DNA of 64,000 bases, taken from NCBI GenBank assembly GCA_003013855.2, contig PVNU02002367.1, positions 1 to 64,000 of the forward strand, read 5' to 3'. Shown here piece by piece: positions 22,966-34,150 of the stretch (within the stretch, counting starts at the first letter, position 1; the number at the start of each line of letters is the position of its first letter). This DNA is from Liriodendron chinense (Eukaryota > Streptophyta > Magnoliopsida > Magnoliales > Magnoliaceae). A program made the position numbers and the translations under genes. The notes below the pieces were generated by a model. That model saw only the letters and a program-made list of their open reading frames with translations. It was not told the origin of the DNA and ran no database searches.

Positions 22966-25640
22966 TTAGCCTAAAATTATTCTTCTATGAAATTGTTTGA
23001 GGTCAATCAGAGTATTTTGGCTCATGGAGAGTGATGGACTCCTCTCCCAAATGAAAGTTTCCACATATGGCTTTAATCTTTGGCCATTCACTTTGTATAT
23101 GTTGCCATTACGTGGATTTTCAATTTCAATGGCCCCATGAGAATGAACATTTTTCACTATGAATGGGCATGTCCATCTTGATCTCAACTTACCCGGAAAA
23201 AATTGGAGTCTAGAATTATAAAGTAGGACCTTTTGCTGAGGTTCAAAGGTCTTCCTCAGAATGTTTTTATCATGAAATGCCTTAGTCCTTCCTTATAAAT
23301 TCTAAAGTTTTCATAGGAGTCTCTTCTCAGCTCCTCCAATTCATTTAACTCTAATTTCCTTTGCCCACTTGCTTGGTTCACGTCAAAGTTGAATTTCTTA
23401 ATTGCCCAATATGCCTTATGCTCTAATTCAACGGGTAAGTGGCATGCCTTCCCATACACTAATCTGTACGGAGACATTCCAATCGGGGTCTTATAAGCAG
23501 TCCTATAAGCCCAAAGAGCATCAGATAGTCTAAGAGACCAATCCTTCCTATCTGGTCTTATAGTCTTTTCCAAAATTCGCTTAATCTCCCGATTCGAGAT
23601 TTCGGCCTGTCCACTTGTTTGTGGATGGTATGGGGTACTCACTTTGTGCTTTATGCCATATTTCTTCATTAAGGTTTCAAATGACATATTACAAAAGTGA
23701 GACCCGCCATCACTAATGATGGCTTTTGGGGTTCCAAATCTAGAGACTATATTATCTTTAAGGAATCGTAGGACCACTTTGCTATCATTGGTCCTACATG
23801 AAATCACCTCAATCCACTTAGAGACATAATCCACACCGACCAATATGTAATGAAATCCAAAAGAAGGTGGGAATGGTCCCATAAAATCAATGCCCCAACA
23901 ATCAAATATTTCTAATGGTAATATTGGGGTTAATGGCATCATGTTGTGTAGGGACACACTCCCCAATCTTTGACAACGGTCACAGGCAATACAGAAAGCA
24001 TGGGTATCTTTGAACATGGTGGGCCAATAGAAACTACACTGTAGAATTTTTCCAGTGGTTTTCTTAGCAGAAAAGTAGCCACCACATGCTTCTGTGTGAC
24101 AAAAGAAAATGACACTATGGACCTCATCTTCCGGAATACACCTGCGAATGATTTGGTCAGCCCCATACTTATATAAGTATGGGTCATCCCAAAAGAAATT
24201 CCTTACCTCGATTTCGAACCTCTTTTTATCTTGTGCCTTCCAATGATGTGGCACTCTAGCTGTCACAAGATAATTTACTATATCTGTATACCAAGGGAGG
24301 TGAGAGACTGCAAATAACTGTTCATCAGGGAATGTGTCATGGATATGTGTCTCCTTAATGGAATCATCTAAGACCAATCGAGAAAGATGATCGGCCACTA
24401 CATTCTCTACTCCTTTCTTATCTTTAATTTCTAAATCAAATTCCTGGAGTAGGAGGATCCATCTCAAAAGTCTTAGCTTTGCATCTTTTTTAGATAACAA
24501 ATATTTCAAAGTCGAGTGGTCAGTGAACACGATCACTTTGGATCCTAACAAGTATGACCTAAACTTGTCCAAAGTGAAAACTATTGCAAGCAACTCTTTT
24601 TCAGTTGTTGAGTAGTTCACTTGGGCCGAGTTTAAGGTTTTACTCGCGTAGTGAATAACATAGGGCCGTTTATCTTTCCTTTGGCTTAAAACAGCCCCTA
24701 TTGCAAAATCACTTGCATCACACATCAATTCAAAAGGAAGTGTCCAATCTAGTGGTCGCATAATAGGTGCATTAGTAAGAGATGTTTTTAATTTATCAAA
24801 TGCACTTACACAATCATTCGTCCATTCAAATGAGACATCCTTTTGAAGGAGGTTACTTAAGGGTCCAGCAATGGCGCTAAAATCCTTAATGAACCTCCTA
24901 TAAAAGCCAGTGTGCCCAAGGAATGATCGCACGTTTCTAACTGATCTAGGCGTAGATAGATTGGCAATGATATCTACTTTTGAATGATCTATTTCAATTC
25001 CATTTTCAGAGATAACATGGCCTAAGACAATTCCCTTTTGGACCATGAAATGACATTTCTCCCAATTTAACACAAGGTGCTTCTCTTCACACCTAGACAA
25101 GACTAGAGACAAGTTATTTAAACATTCTTCAAAACCATAACCAAATACAGAAAAATCGTCCATGAAAACCTCCAAAAAATGCCTAACCATATCAGAGAAA
25201 ATGCTTATCATACATCGTTGGAACGTGGCTGGGGCGTTGCACAGTCCAAATGGCATTCGTTTGTAGGCAAACGTGCCAAATGGACATGTGAACGTGGTTT
25301 TCTCTTGGTCTTCCGGGGCGATTTCTATCTGATTATACCCGGAATATCCATCCAGAAAGCAGTAGAAGGAATGACCTGCTACCCTCTCTAAGATCTGATC
25401 AACAAATGGTAGAGGGAAGTGATCCTTCTTAGTGACCAAATTAAGCTTCCTGTAGTCAATGCACACACGCCAACCCGTGGTGACACGTGTTGGTATGAGT
25501 TCATTGTTGGAGTTTTGCACAACGGTTATTCCAGATTTCTTTGGAACCACTTAGGTTGGACTCACCCACTGGCTATCGGATATTGGGTAGATGATACCCA
25601 CATCCAACAGTTTGATCACCTCATTCTTGATAACCTTCAT
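22966..25640 (-). pseudogene. Athila-like pol: RT, RNase H and integrase
   Basis: The main frame (25550-23256) opens at VVPKKSGITVV. It holds the RT core (CIDYRKLN, MPFGLCNAPATFQ, FMDDFSVFG), RNase H (ELMCDASDFAIGAVLSQ, YSTTEKELLA, FTDHSTLKYLL) and integrase with an HHCC-like zinc region (HTEACGGY, CIACDRCQR) and a DDE core (WGIDFMGPFPP, IISDGGSHFC, YHPQTSGQAE). RT actually starts further up (EDAKPIRQPQRRLN near 25670), but a CAA to TAA stop near 25551 and a frame break near 25700 cut it off. The C-terminal tail, ending EIENPRNGNIYKVNGQRLK, lies in a second frame (23187-22966). Confidence 0.95.
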
Positions 25641-25753
25641 CATCTTTGAATTTAATCTTCTTTGAGGTTGTCTAATTGGTTTGGCATCCTCATCCAGGTG
25701 AATGCGGTGGGCTTATACCCTTTATATCAGATATAGTCCAACCTATGGCCCCT

Positions 25754-27625
25754 TTATGGTTCCTTAGAACATTCAACAACTTCATCTCTTGCTCCTTGTC
25801 TAGGAGAGAGGAGATCACCACATGGATATGTTTCATTTTGATCTAAATAAGCATACTTGAGCTCATTGGGCAATGTTTTTAGGTCAAGTTTAGGAGCATT
25901 AGTCAGTAACGGTAGAGGTCGCAAGTCCTCAGTGGTTTGGACTTCATAACGCGGCCTCCATCGGTATATACCAATGTCCTGAGTAGTGTTTCTATCAATG
26001 GTTTCACAAAATTCAGCAATAACATTTTCAAAATCATATTTTTCTAATTTTCCAACAAAATCATTTAACTCCTCAGATAAGCTAGACTCACATTCCCCTT
26101 CATCTAGCAAGCAGTCTATAAAATTCAGCTCATGTATTTCATTTTCACCCACGGGCTGCTTGCATAGATTGAAAATATTCAATTCCAATGCCATGTTGCC
26201 AAATGAAAGTTTCATCATTCCATTCCTACAATTAATAATAGCATTTGAGGTGGCTAGGAATGACCGGCCCAAAATAATGGGAACTTGAGTGCTAGAGTTC
26301 ACACATGGCTCAGTGTCAAGCACAATAAAGTCCACGGGGAAATAAAACTTTTCAATTTGGACTAACATGTCCTCTACTATTCCCCTCGGTACCTTAATTG
26401 AGCGGTCGACGAGTTGTAATGTGATTGTGGTTAGTTTTAACTCACCCAACGCCAATTGTTGGTAGACCGAAAATGGCACTAGATTGACACTTGCACCCAA
26501 ATCTAGTAGTGCATGCTCAACCCGAAAATTTCCAATTATGCAAGGGATAGTGGGGCTTCCCGGATCCTTATATTTGGGTATGGCCTTGTGTTGAATTATT
26601 GCACTCACTTTCTCAGTAAGGAAGGCCTTCTTATGCACATTTAATTTACGTTTCACAGTGCACATGTCTTTCAAATACTTGGCATACGATGGAATTTGTT
26701 TGATCGCATCCAAAAGAGGAATGTTCACTGTTACCTTTTGGAGAACATTCAAAACATCCTGATACTTCATGGGGATGGTTGGGTTTCGAAGCCTAGATGG
26801 GAAGGGGACTGGAGGCTCATATGACTTAGTCTTTTCCTCTTGTTGTGGCGCATGAACACTAGTCGGTTCACTATCTTGAGAAGTGGGCTCATCATCAGGT
26901 ATTTCTACCGGTTGTGGAATATTATTTTCAATGATTTTGCCATTTCTCAAGGTGATAATGGACTTGGCCTGTTCATGGTGGGACTCAGATGAACTTGATT
27001 CTCCTACAAAGTGCACATTTCTAGGATTAGGCACTGGTTGAGAGGGAAGAGTGCCTTTCTCCCTAGCGTTGAGTTGAGTTTTAATTCTAGCCATCGCTGA
27101 CTTAAGTTCTTGGTTCGCTTGGAACAAAGACTGATTCATTTGAGCCTGTGTATTCATAAATGCGTTCAATGCATCCTCCACAGACGATCTTTTTTGTGGG
27201 GGCACGTATGGTGTATTGTTGTGTGCTCCAAAGGAATTGTTTTGTGGAGGCCCTTGGGGTGCATTGGGCGCATTAATTTGTGGTCCATTTCGCCAGCTGA
27301 AGTTAGGGTGATTCCTCCAGTTAGGGTTATATGAATTCCCTAGAGGTGGAGCAAGTGGCCTTTGGTAGTTATTGACTACATATACTTGGTCAGTGACCAT
27401 GTCTTGAAAAGCAGAAATTGTTGGACATCCTTGTGGGTCATGGTCACTTCCCCCACAAATGCTGCAAAAGCTACTAGAAGGCCCACTTGATTTAATCATA
27501 TTCACTCTACCAATTTCCATAGCCTCAATCTTTCTTGATAAGCTAGCCACCCTGGCTTGCAAATCTTCTTCTGGGTTGATCAAATACATCCCCCCTCTCT
27601 TTTTGGACGGGTTTGACAATTTCAA
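25754..27625 (-). pseudogene. Athila-like gag C-terminus and protease
   Basis: From 27625 the - strand frame reads a coiled region (LQARVASLSRKIEAMEI), the CCHC knuckle CSICGGSDHDPQGC, a long N/P/Q-rich linker, SMKY-type segment PMKYQDVLNVLQKV, and the retropepsin core HALLDLGASVNLVPFSVYQQL. DLGA in place of DTGA is normal for this branch. The run ends at a stop at 25754. It joins the gag N-terminal part at 27660 through a frame change in an AAAAAGAGAGGGGGG run near 27600 and a CAA to TAA stop just upstream. Confidence 0.92.
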
Positions 27626-27647
27626 CTTTTTGGGAAGTACCCCATGA

Positions 27648-28377
27648 TTAGGTACTTTTTGCTAATTTATCTAGGAAATCCCAAGCCTCTTCAGGCTCGG
27701 TGTCAAGAAAACGACCTCTACACATCATTTCTATGAACTGACGTGTGTCATAATTGACACCATTATAAAAAAAAACTAAGCACTCGCCAGATCTCATAGC
27801 CATGGTGTACGAGTAATTCCTTGAATCTTTCCCAAGACTGGAAAAATATTTCATTCTCTTTTTGGGAGAATGTCATAATGTTCCGTTTAAGTGTATTCGT
27901 TTTGTGCGTGGGAAAGAATTTCTTTAAGAATTCTCGGCTCATGGTCTGCCAAGAATCAATGGTCCTGGGCCTCAATGAATGAAGCCATGCCTTGGCCCGG
28001 TCCTTGAGAGAGAATGAAAAAATTTTGAGGCGGATATGATCAACATTAACATTATTAACTTGTAGCGTTGCCACCACCTCCTCAAATTCTTTAAGGTGGA
28101 GGTATGGGCTTTCAGATTCAAGCCCATGGAACTTGGGTAGAAGTTGAATAATACCTGGATTGAAATTTATATTTCCAGCGTTAGCTAGAAGTACGATGCA
28201 TGACGGTGTGGTTGTGCGAGCCGGTTGCAAATAGTCACACAAGGTCCTTTGGCCCACTGGTCTATTTACAATGTCATTTTCATCCTCAAAAAGGGGATTT
28301 TCCCTACCATTCAAATTGGCTGGATTTGGAATTGGATTTTCAATTGGATTGTTCTCTCGATTTTCAACATCCGCCAT
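27648..28377 (-). pseudogene. Athila-like gag N-terminal part
   Basis: The frame starts MADVENRENNPIENP at 28377 and contains the retrotransposon gag core (FHGLESESPYLHLKEFEEV, FSLKDRAKAWLHSL, FLKKFFPTHKTN, ERFKELLVHHGYE). Near 27790 an A-run (AAAAAAAAC on the + strand) shifts the frame, and the homologous text (NGVNYDTRQFIEMMCRG, EEAWDFLDKLAKS) continues in another frame to about 27655. Nothing suggests a separate gene. Confidence 0.92.
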
Positions 28378-29018
28378 GTTGTCTAAAATATTTTGTGTTC
28401 CTTTTCTAGATGAATGTGAAAGGCCTGAGACCAGTCCACCTGAAGTTGTAAGTCGATTATGTTGGTCTCGAGTCCAATGGGGTATAAACTAGCCACACTA
28501 CTCAATCACTAAGATTAAACTACTACACAATGTTCAAGTATGCCCAATTCAACTCAAAATGAAAAATATTCAAAAACTATACTAATCGATCAATTTACAC
28601 CACAAGACTTGAGCCAATTTTTATTTTTTTTTTAGGTCGTAGGACAACCGTATCACTTGGATGCACCAAGCAGGGCAACCTTATGTCACAATCTTCTAGG
28701 GTGTTTCAAAGATTAAAAAGAAAAAATAATAATAATAAACTAAATAATCAAACCAAAATTATAAGGCAAAGACGGCTCAGCCTACCATTTAATGTCCACA
28801 ACCAAACATTACCAAAAATAAAAGAAATACTCTACTGCAATGATTCTCAACCAGTTACGGGAAACCGGATCTCAGAGGCGGCTCAGCCGACCATGGAGAA
28901 ATCTCTTGAATCACTTAATTGGAAGAGAAAACAATAAAGAAATGAAATAAAAGGAATAGATAGAAGAGTTGAGGAAGAAAATTACCCGATTAGCTGACTT
29001 GTATAAACTTTCAATACT

Positions 29019-29040
29019 GTCCCCGGTAACGGCGCCAAAA
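29019..29040 (-). other. Primer binding site of the Athila-like element
   Basis: On the - strand TTTGGCGCCGTTACCGGGGA follows the 5' LTR end by a few bases. This differs slightly from the TGGCGCCGTTGCCGGGGA site typical of Athila/Tat elements. Confidence 0.88.
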
Positions 29041-29043
29041 ATT

Positions 29044-29815
29044 TGATTGATTTCCTCCAAGTGCAGAGGTTCAATTGTAATATTCCTGTGAGTACAGGGT
29101 CAATCCCACGAAGACAATCTACTGAGAAAGCTTCTTACAGATCAACTAAACAGATAATGAAAATAGATATCAAATGATCTATCCCAAATAGATTAAGAAT
29201 TTGGATTGATATGGAAAAATCAAACCAAAGCATCGAAGTTCCACACATGGATTTAACAAACCATCTATCATGACTGATAATGATAACTCAACTAGATCAT
29301 AACACTAAAGTCTGTCTAGTTGGAATATTTAATAAATGAAGCATGTAAAAATGATTAGAAAACTGTCAAGGATTAGAAATCTCAAGTTTTACATCATGAA
29401 AACATACTTTTGGGCTCCAGGGATTGTAAGGATTTGAGATTCATGAGATCACAAATTAAACAATATGGAAGATCAAAAGCCTCTTCCATCTAAGAAATCT
29501 GTATTAGCTAGATCTACGCATCTACCATACGGTTCTCACATGATGGATCAAAGATTTTCCTAATACAAGATAATATGTATCAATCTTAAGATCCCATCAT
29601 GAAATCATTAAGAAATCATCATGATGGATAATCTATTGAATCCATGTGCTTCCCTTCTAGCTCTGGCTAGAAGAGAATTAGAGGCACATATTTAAAAATG
29701 AAAATGGACAAGAAAAGAATAAATAAAAGAGGAGAAGAATTGCAATAATAAAAAAAAACTTGAATTGATCTAAAGAACTTACACCTTAATGAACTTGCAT
29801 GAATAAAGATCAAGT

Positions 29816-29862
<47 letters not shown>

Positions 29863-30272
29863 AAACTCCTAGGAAAGAAATCTAAAAGAAAAGGAAAAAA
29901 TGGAATATGATTTGTGGAATTCGGCTCCCCTTTTATAGACTTGCACCGTCTCAAAATTCACAATTTAACAGCCCCAGGGCTATTTCTGCACTTTCTGCAT
30001 ATTACTTTTCCAGCCTTGCAGTTATGGATTTGGACTTTTCAGGACATTTTCTGCATCATTCAACACCGTACAACTTCTTTTGATCTTCTTTCATCCACAT
30101 GCTCAGATCACCATCTCTTGGACTTTAAATCACCTTTTTAGCTCGAATTCATTATAATTCATTCAATCACTATTAAACATGAAAACACATGTAATTAGAT
30201 CATTTTAGCCAGATAATTCATGTAAATGCAAAATGAACATGGGGTTAAACATGCAAAATTTGTCACTCAACA
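29044..30272 (-). repeat. 5' LTR of the Athila-like element
   Basis: Matches 20575-21786. It carries a longer CT microsatellite (29821-29860) than its partner. It is followed by TTGTC, the near-match of the TTATC on the other side. Confidence 0.93.
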
Positions 30273-30479
30273 TTGTCTCATGCCCTAACATATTATGGAA
30301 AAATGGATGGACAGTGTGGATGTCTCACAACATAACGGTGGGCCCTAATTAGCTTTTCGTCACATTAAGCTTCTGCCATAACTTCTAGCATTTTGAAAAT
30401 TTATCATCCAACGGCTCAAGTGAAGACACCACTCGACCTTACATTGAGGTTGCATGCGATCGACCGCGTAGTACCATTT

Positions 30480-30600
<121 letters not shown>

Positions 30601-30787
30601 GATCAATCGATTCAATTCGATACAGATTGATTCGATCGATCGAAATTGAAAATTGAAATTGATTTTTTTCTTTAAAAAAAATTGAATTAAATTGATCATA
30701 AATTGATCATGTTGATCATGGGGAACGATTCGATTTGATTCGATTCGATCAATAAATTGATCATAAATTGAATTGTGTGCAGCCCTA

Positions 30788-31061
30788 TCCATAATGTGTA
30801 ATCCAGATTTGGAACTTCCTTTCTAGTAGAATCATGAAGAAGAGGTGAGGGATGAATAGATGTGTCGTCCACATGGCCAAAGACATTGTAGCTTTAAAGA
30901 ATGTGTATAAATAGGTATTTCTACGCAAGATAGTTCATGTGATTTAATTCAATAGGTACGAGAGACTTAATATTAACTCCAAATAATGGAGTAGATGAGG
31001 CAGGAGTGGTGGGCGATGTGGTAGACGATGAAGGGGAAGAGGAAGAAGACATCATGTTGAA
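30788..31061 (-). pseudogene. Copia-I gag N-terminus
   Basis: The - strand starts with a serine-rich leader (MMSSSSSPSSSTTSPTT), then FGVNIKSLVPIELNHMNYLA, the usual copia gag entry, and HVDDTSIHPSP and NLDYTLW, where the hAT MITE cuts it. The continuation WIQQDTTVL is at 19494. A TAG stop follows NYLA. Confidence 0.85.
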
Positions 31062-31098
31062 AAGAGATAAGAAGACAAAGCCATAGGATCGAGCAACT

Positions 31099-31111
31099 TT
31101 GATACCATGAA
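31099..31111 (-). other. Primer binding site of copia-I
   Basis: The - strand reads TGGTATCAAAGTT, close to the initiator tRNA-Met complement TGGTATCAGAGC used by most copia elements. The LTR should end in CTTCA just upstream on the - strand (31112). Confidence 0.75.
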
Positions 31112-31520
31112 GAATGTGAGAAACCATAACCTCGACAGGAGGATAGGTGATGTATTTATATGAGTACATAGAGAAATTACATATATGCCCTTCATAGAAA
31201 TATATACATTAACACTTGAGAGAGAGGAGTGTACCAGAAGGGCCAGGGCCAGGTGGGTGTGGAATGCCAAACTTTCATTAAGACTATCGCTATTTGGCTG
31301 GAAAGTCCTCCAAGGTGCAATCCTAATGGATGTTGCAGTCCAACAAGAGAGATCAGTTCATGCATTTTGCCTCCAAGTGCGACTGCTGCTCCTTTCAACT
31401 TAGAAACTTCAGTTTAACCGCAACATCTGAGGATGAAGATCACCTATTTTCCACAAGAGGGTTAGCTCTTATAGTTCGGTAGCACTTCAGTCGGTTTTTT
31501 AAATTCAATTTGTTAAAAAT
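31112..31520 (-). other. Probable copia-I 5' LTR remnant and unassigned flank
   Basis: By position, the part next to 31112 should be the copia-I 5' LTR, but the second LTR is outside the window, so its outer end cannot be set. The rest is unassigned, with no gene. Confidence 0.4.
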
Positions 31521-32099
31521 TGGTGCAGCGTAGACGGGGTGTGAAATCGATCACTGTCTCTCCCACGGATAACTAATACAAATCCACGAATCTATTGGGA
31601 CTCCTCAACCAATCTTCTTCGAATTCAAGAAGGAACATTTGAATTTACGAGCAAAACATAGTAAAAACTCAAATAATGTGTATTAATCCAGAGATAAATG
31701 CCTTAAAAATGTGCTTAAACAATTATTTATAAAGGAAACTAAGCCTAGAAAAAAAACTAATCACGTGTGCAACCTTAACTTACGTAAAAAGAAAAGAATC
31801 CTTGAAAGAATATGGAAGAAATCTCTACAAACATAAACAAATATGAAATCGTGCATCTCTGTATAACGCCTATCGACCGGTCGGCAATCGGTTGCTCGGA
31901 GCTCCAAACAGTCGAGCAAGTTGGGACTATTTTCTAGCCAAAATTTGGTCGGTCGACCAAGGGGTGCGACTGGTCGACAAAGGCTGTTGATGGGCGATTT
32001 TCTTGGTGGGTTTGCCGATCTTCTTGCTGTTCATCTCCTTCATGAAGGTCGTCGATTCTCACCCATGATCAGGAGGTCCACTCCCTACATCAGTCTCCC
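31521..32099 (-). repeat. 3' LTR of element B
   Basis: From TGGTGCAGCGTAGAC to ACTCCCTACA. It matches 55930-56498 over its length, including a CGACCGGTCGG palindromic region. On the - strand it follows the polypurine tract CAAGTGGGGGAGACTGA (32100-32116). Confidence 0.88.
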
Positions 32100-32100
32100 C

Positions 32101-32280
32101 CACTTGAAGAAAACTCATCCTTGAATTTCGCTTTAGGTTTGGGTCTCGAACAACATTGAACTTCGGGAGTCGAAGTCTTCTTCTCTTTCTTGACCTCAGA
32201 TCTTCTTCATATAAGAGATATGACTCATCAAACGCATCGCTACCCTCGAGCACATCTTCTATCATACGATCCCAGAACAT
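32101..32280 (-). pseudogene. C-terminal end of element B pol
   Basis: The - strand frame reads MFWDRMIEDVLEG.., then an acidic and basic tail (SYLLYEEDLRSRKRRR) and NSRMSFLQVGETDVG. This resembles the C-terminal end of gypsy polyproteins (LRTSLFQEGEND type) running into the polypurine tract. It is cut at 32281 by the long-TIR element. Confidence 0.55.
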
Positions 32281-33189
32281 TGTTAGAACTAGAAAAATGC
32301 TCAAACGCAGTTTTCTGGTGTTTTGTTGTTCTGGGATTCTGAATAATAGAAGCATTCGTAGACAATTACAAGCATTTGCAAAGTACATAAGAGAGAAGAT
32401 ATCGTAAGGCGAATTTTATTTCAGAGATTCTGAAATCTTATACATTCCAGGCCGTGGTCTGACACGAGCCTTTAATTACATCGAATGATCGATGACCCTT
32501 GATTAAAAGGCAGAAGATTAGCTAGCAGGGACTATGGTCTTAGAGTTCACGGTCGTAAAGACCTGTATTTTGTGGTCGAAGAGACCTGTATTTGTTATGT
32601 TTTGTTGTGGACTGATCCATCTTTGTACAAGTCAGACGTCTGTCCCATGTTATGACCGAAGATCCGGGCTGAAACTGTCGGGGTTTTTAACCGAGGGGTA
32701 CGACGCTGGGCCTGCGCTCGTCATTTTTTACAGGTAACTGTGGGAAGATCGATCTGCAGTTGCACGTACCTGAGCAGCTCAACCGGCGGATGCCATTTGA
32801 ATGGGTACAGCATCGACTGTTATTGAAGTGTCAATCTTTAACAAGTTCCTTGTAATAGTTTAAAACTTTCTTGAAATGGTTTATTGTGTTAACTATAGTT
32901 CCGTTTGCTTAGTCCGAACCTTATTCTGGGTCATATTATGATAGTACATGTAATGATAATACATTGGTATGATTCTAGGCTCTGGCGGCCTCTTTTCGAG
33001 AAATTTCTCCGTTCATCGCGTTGGATAAGATCAGACTCCGAAGGCATGCATTCTGTTCATTAGGTGTCTTGGACGAGTTATTTGATTGCTCAATTGTGTC
33101 TGAAACACTCGAAATACTCAAAATAGGCCTAAACGAGGCCCGAAAACATCACAAAATGAAGGTGCTAAGATTGACGTTCAGAGTGCTAA

Positions 33190-34150
33190 GTTTTCTAATT
33201 TGTTGGCCTGATTTTACTGATGTGCTGGGGTTAGCACGTCGAAAAATGACTTTCTTAAGATGTATATTTTTCTTATCCTGTGGCCTTATTTTTCTGATGC
33301 GCTGGGGCCAGTGCATTGAAAAATGACTTGTTTCGAAAATGGTCGATTTTCATGATGCGTTGACCTATTTTCTGATGCACTGGGGCCAATGCATCGAAAA
33401 AAATGACTTATCTCGAAAATGATCTATTTTCCTGATGCGTTGGACCTATTTTTCTGATGCACTGAGGGTTAGTGCGTCCATAAAATAAGTCAAATTTGAT
33501 TCAAGGTATTTTTGTAATGCGCTGGTATACTTGTACAATTTTATATTATTTCTTCGCCGAACCTACTATGGTCGGAAGTGAGATTTTCGATGAAGGGTTC
33601 CATTGGTCAGAAAAGAATTTCGGTGATCAGAAAAGGTTTCCGGTGGTCGAAAAAGGGGTTCCTGCAAGGGATTTCGGCGATCTCATAAATATCCAACTGA
33701 CAAAGCTCTCTCTTTGGATCCGTCCAAATGAACAGTAAAGGAGGGGCATTTATACCCGAAAATACCGTAAGTCGGCCAATAGGAGGCTGCCACATGTAGC
33801 GCATCGAGAAAATCGGTCGGCGCGTCAAGAAAATAAGTCGGTGCGTCCTAAATGCATTCTTTTAAATTGCTGATTTTTGGGACACACTAGCTGTCAGTGC
33901 GTCCTAAAATTCACTAAAATGCTTGATTTATTAGACGCGCTGCGTCCTGAAATTCTTGAAAATCGCTGAATTTTTAGATGCGCTGGAGGTCAGTGCATCA
34001 TAAAATTTACTTCTGAAAACTGTCTGAATTTTTCAATGCTCTGAGGGAATTTATTGATGCGCTGAGGGTCAGTGCATCCTAAAATTCATTTCTAAAATTG
34101 CTGAATTTCATGACGCGCTGGCTATGTATTTAGTGATGCGCTGACGTACT
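33190..34150 (+). repeat. Array of degenerate GATGCGCTGGGG-CAGTGCATC motifs
   Basis: A semi-palindromic phrase close to GATGCGCTGGGGCCAGTGCATC, followed by AAAAATGACTT or CTAAAATTCA, recurs roughly every 60-90 bp. The same kind of motif fills 38990-39620, outside the inverted-repeat element. No ORF. Confidence 0.8.

Larger units (their letters stand above)
20575..30272 (-). mobile_element. Athila-like Ty3/gypsy retrotransposon, nearly full length
   Basis: Two LTRs (20575-21786 and 29044-30272) flank gag, protease, RT, RNase H and integrase on the - strand. A GGCGCC-type primer binding site sits next to the right LTR and a purine tract next to the left LTR. The flanks are TTATC and TTGTC, a 5 bp duplication with one mismatch. 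The DLGA-type protease and the primer site fit the Athila/Tat branch; no chromodomain or extra ORF is seen. The LTRs differ by roughly 3 % by eye, so it is fairly young, but several frame-breaking changes disable it. Confidence 0.92.
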
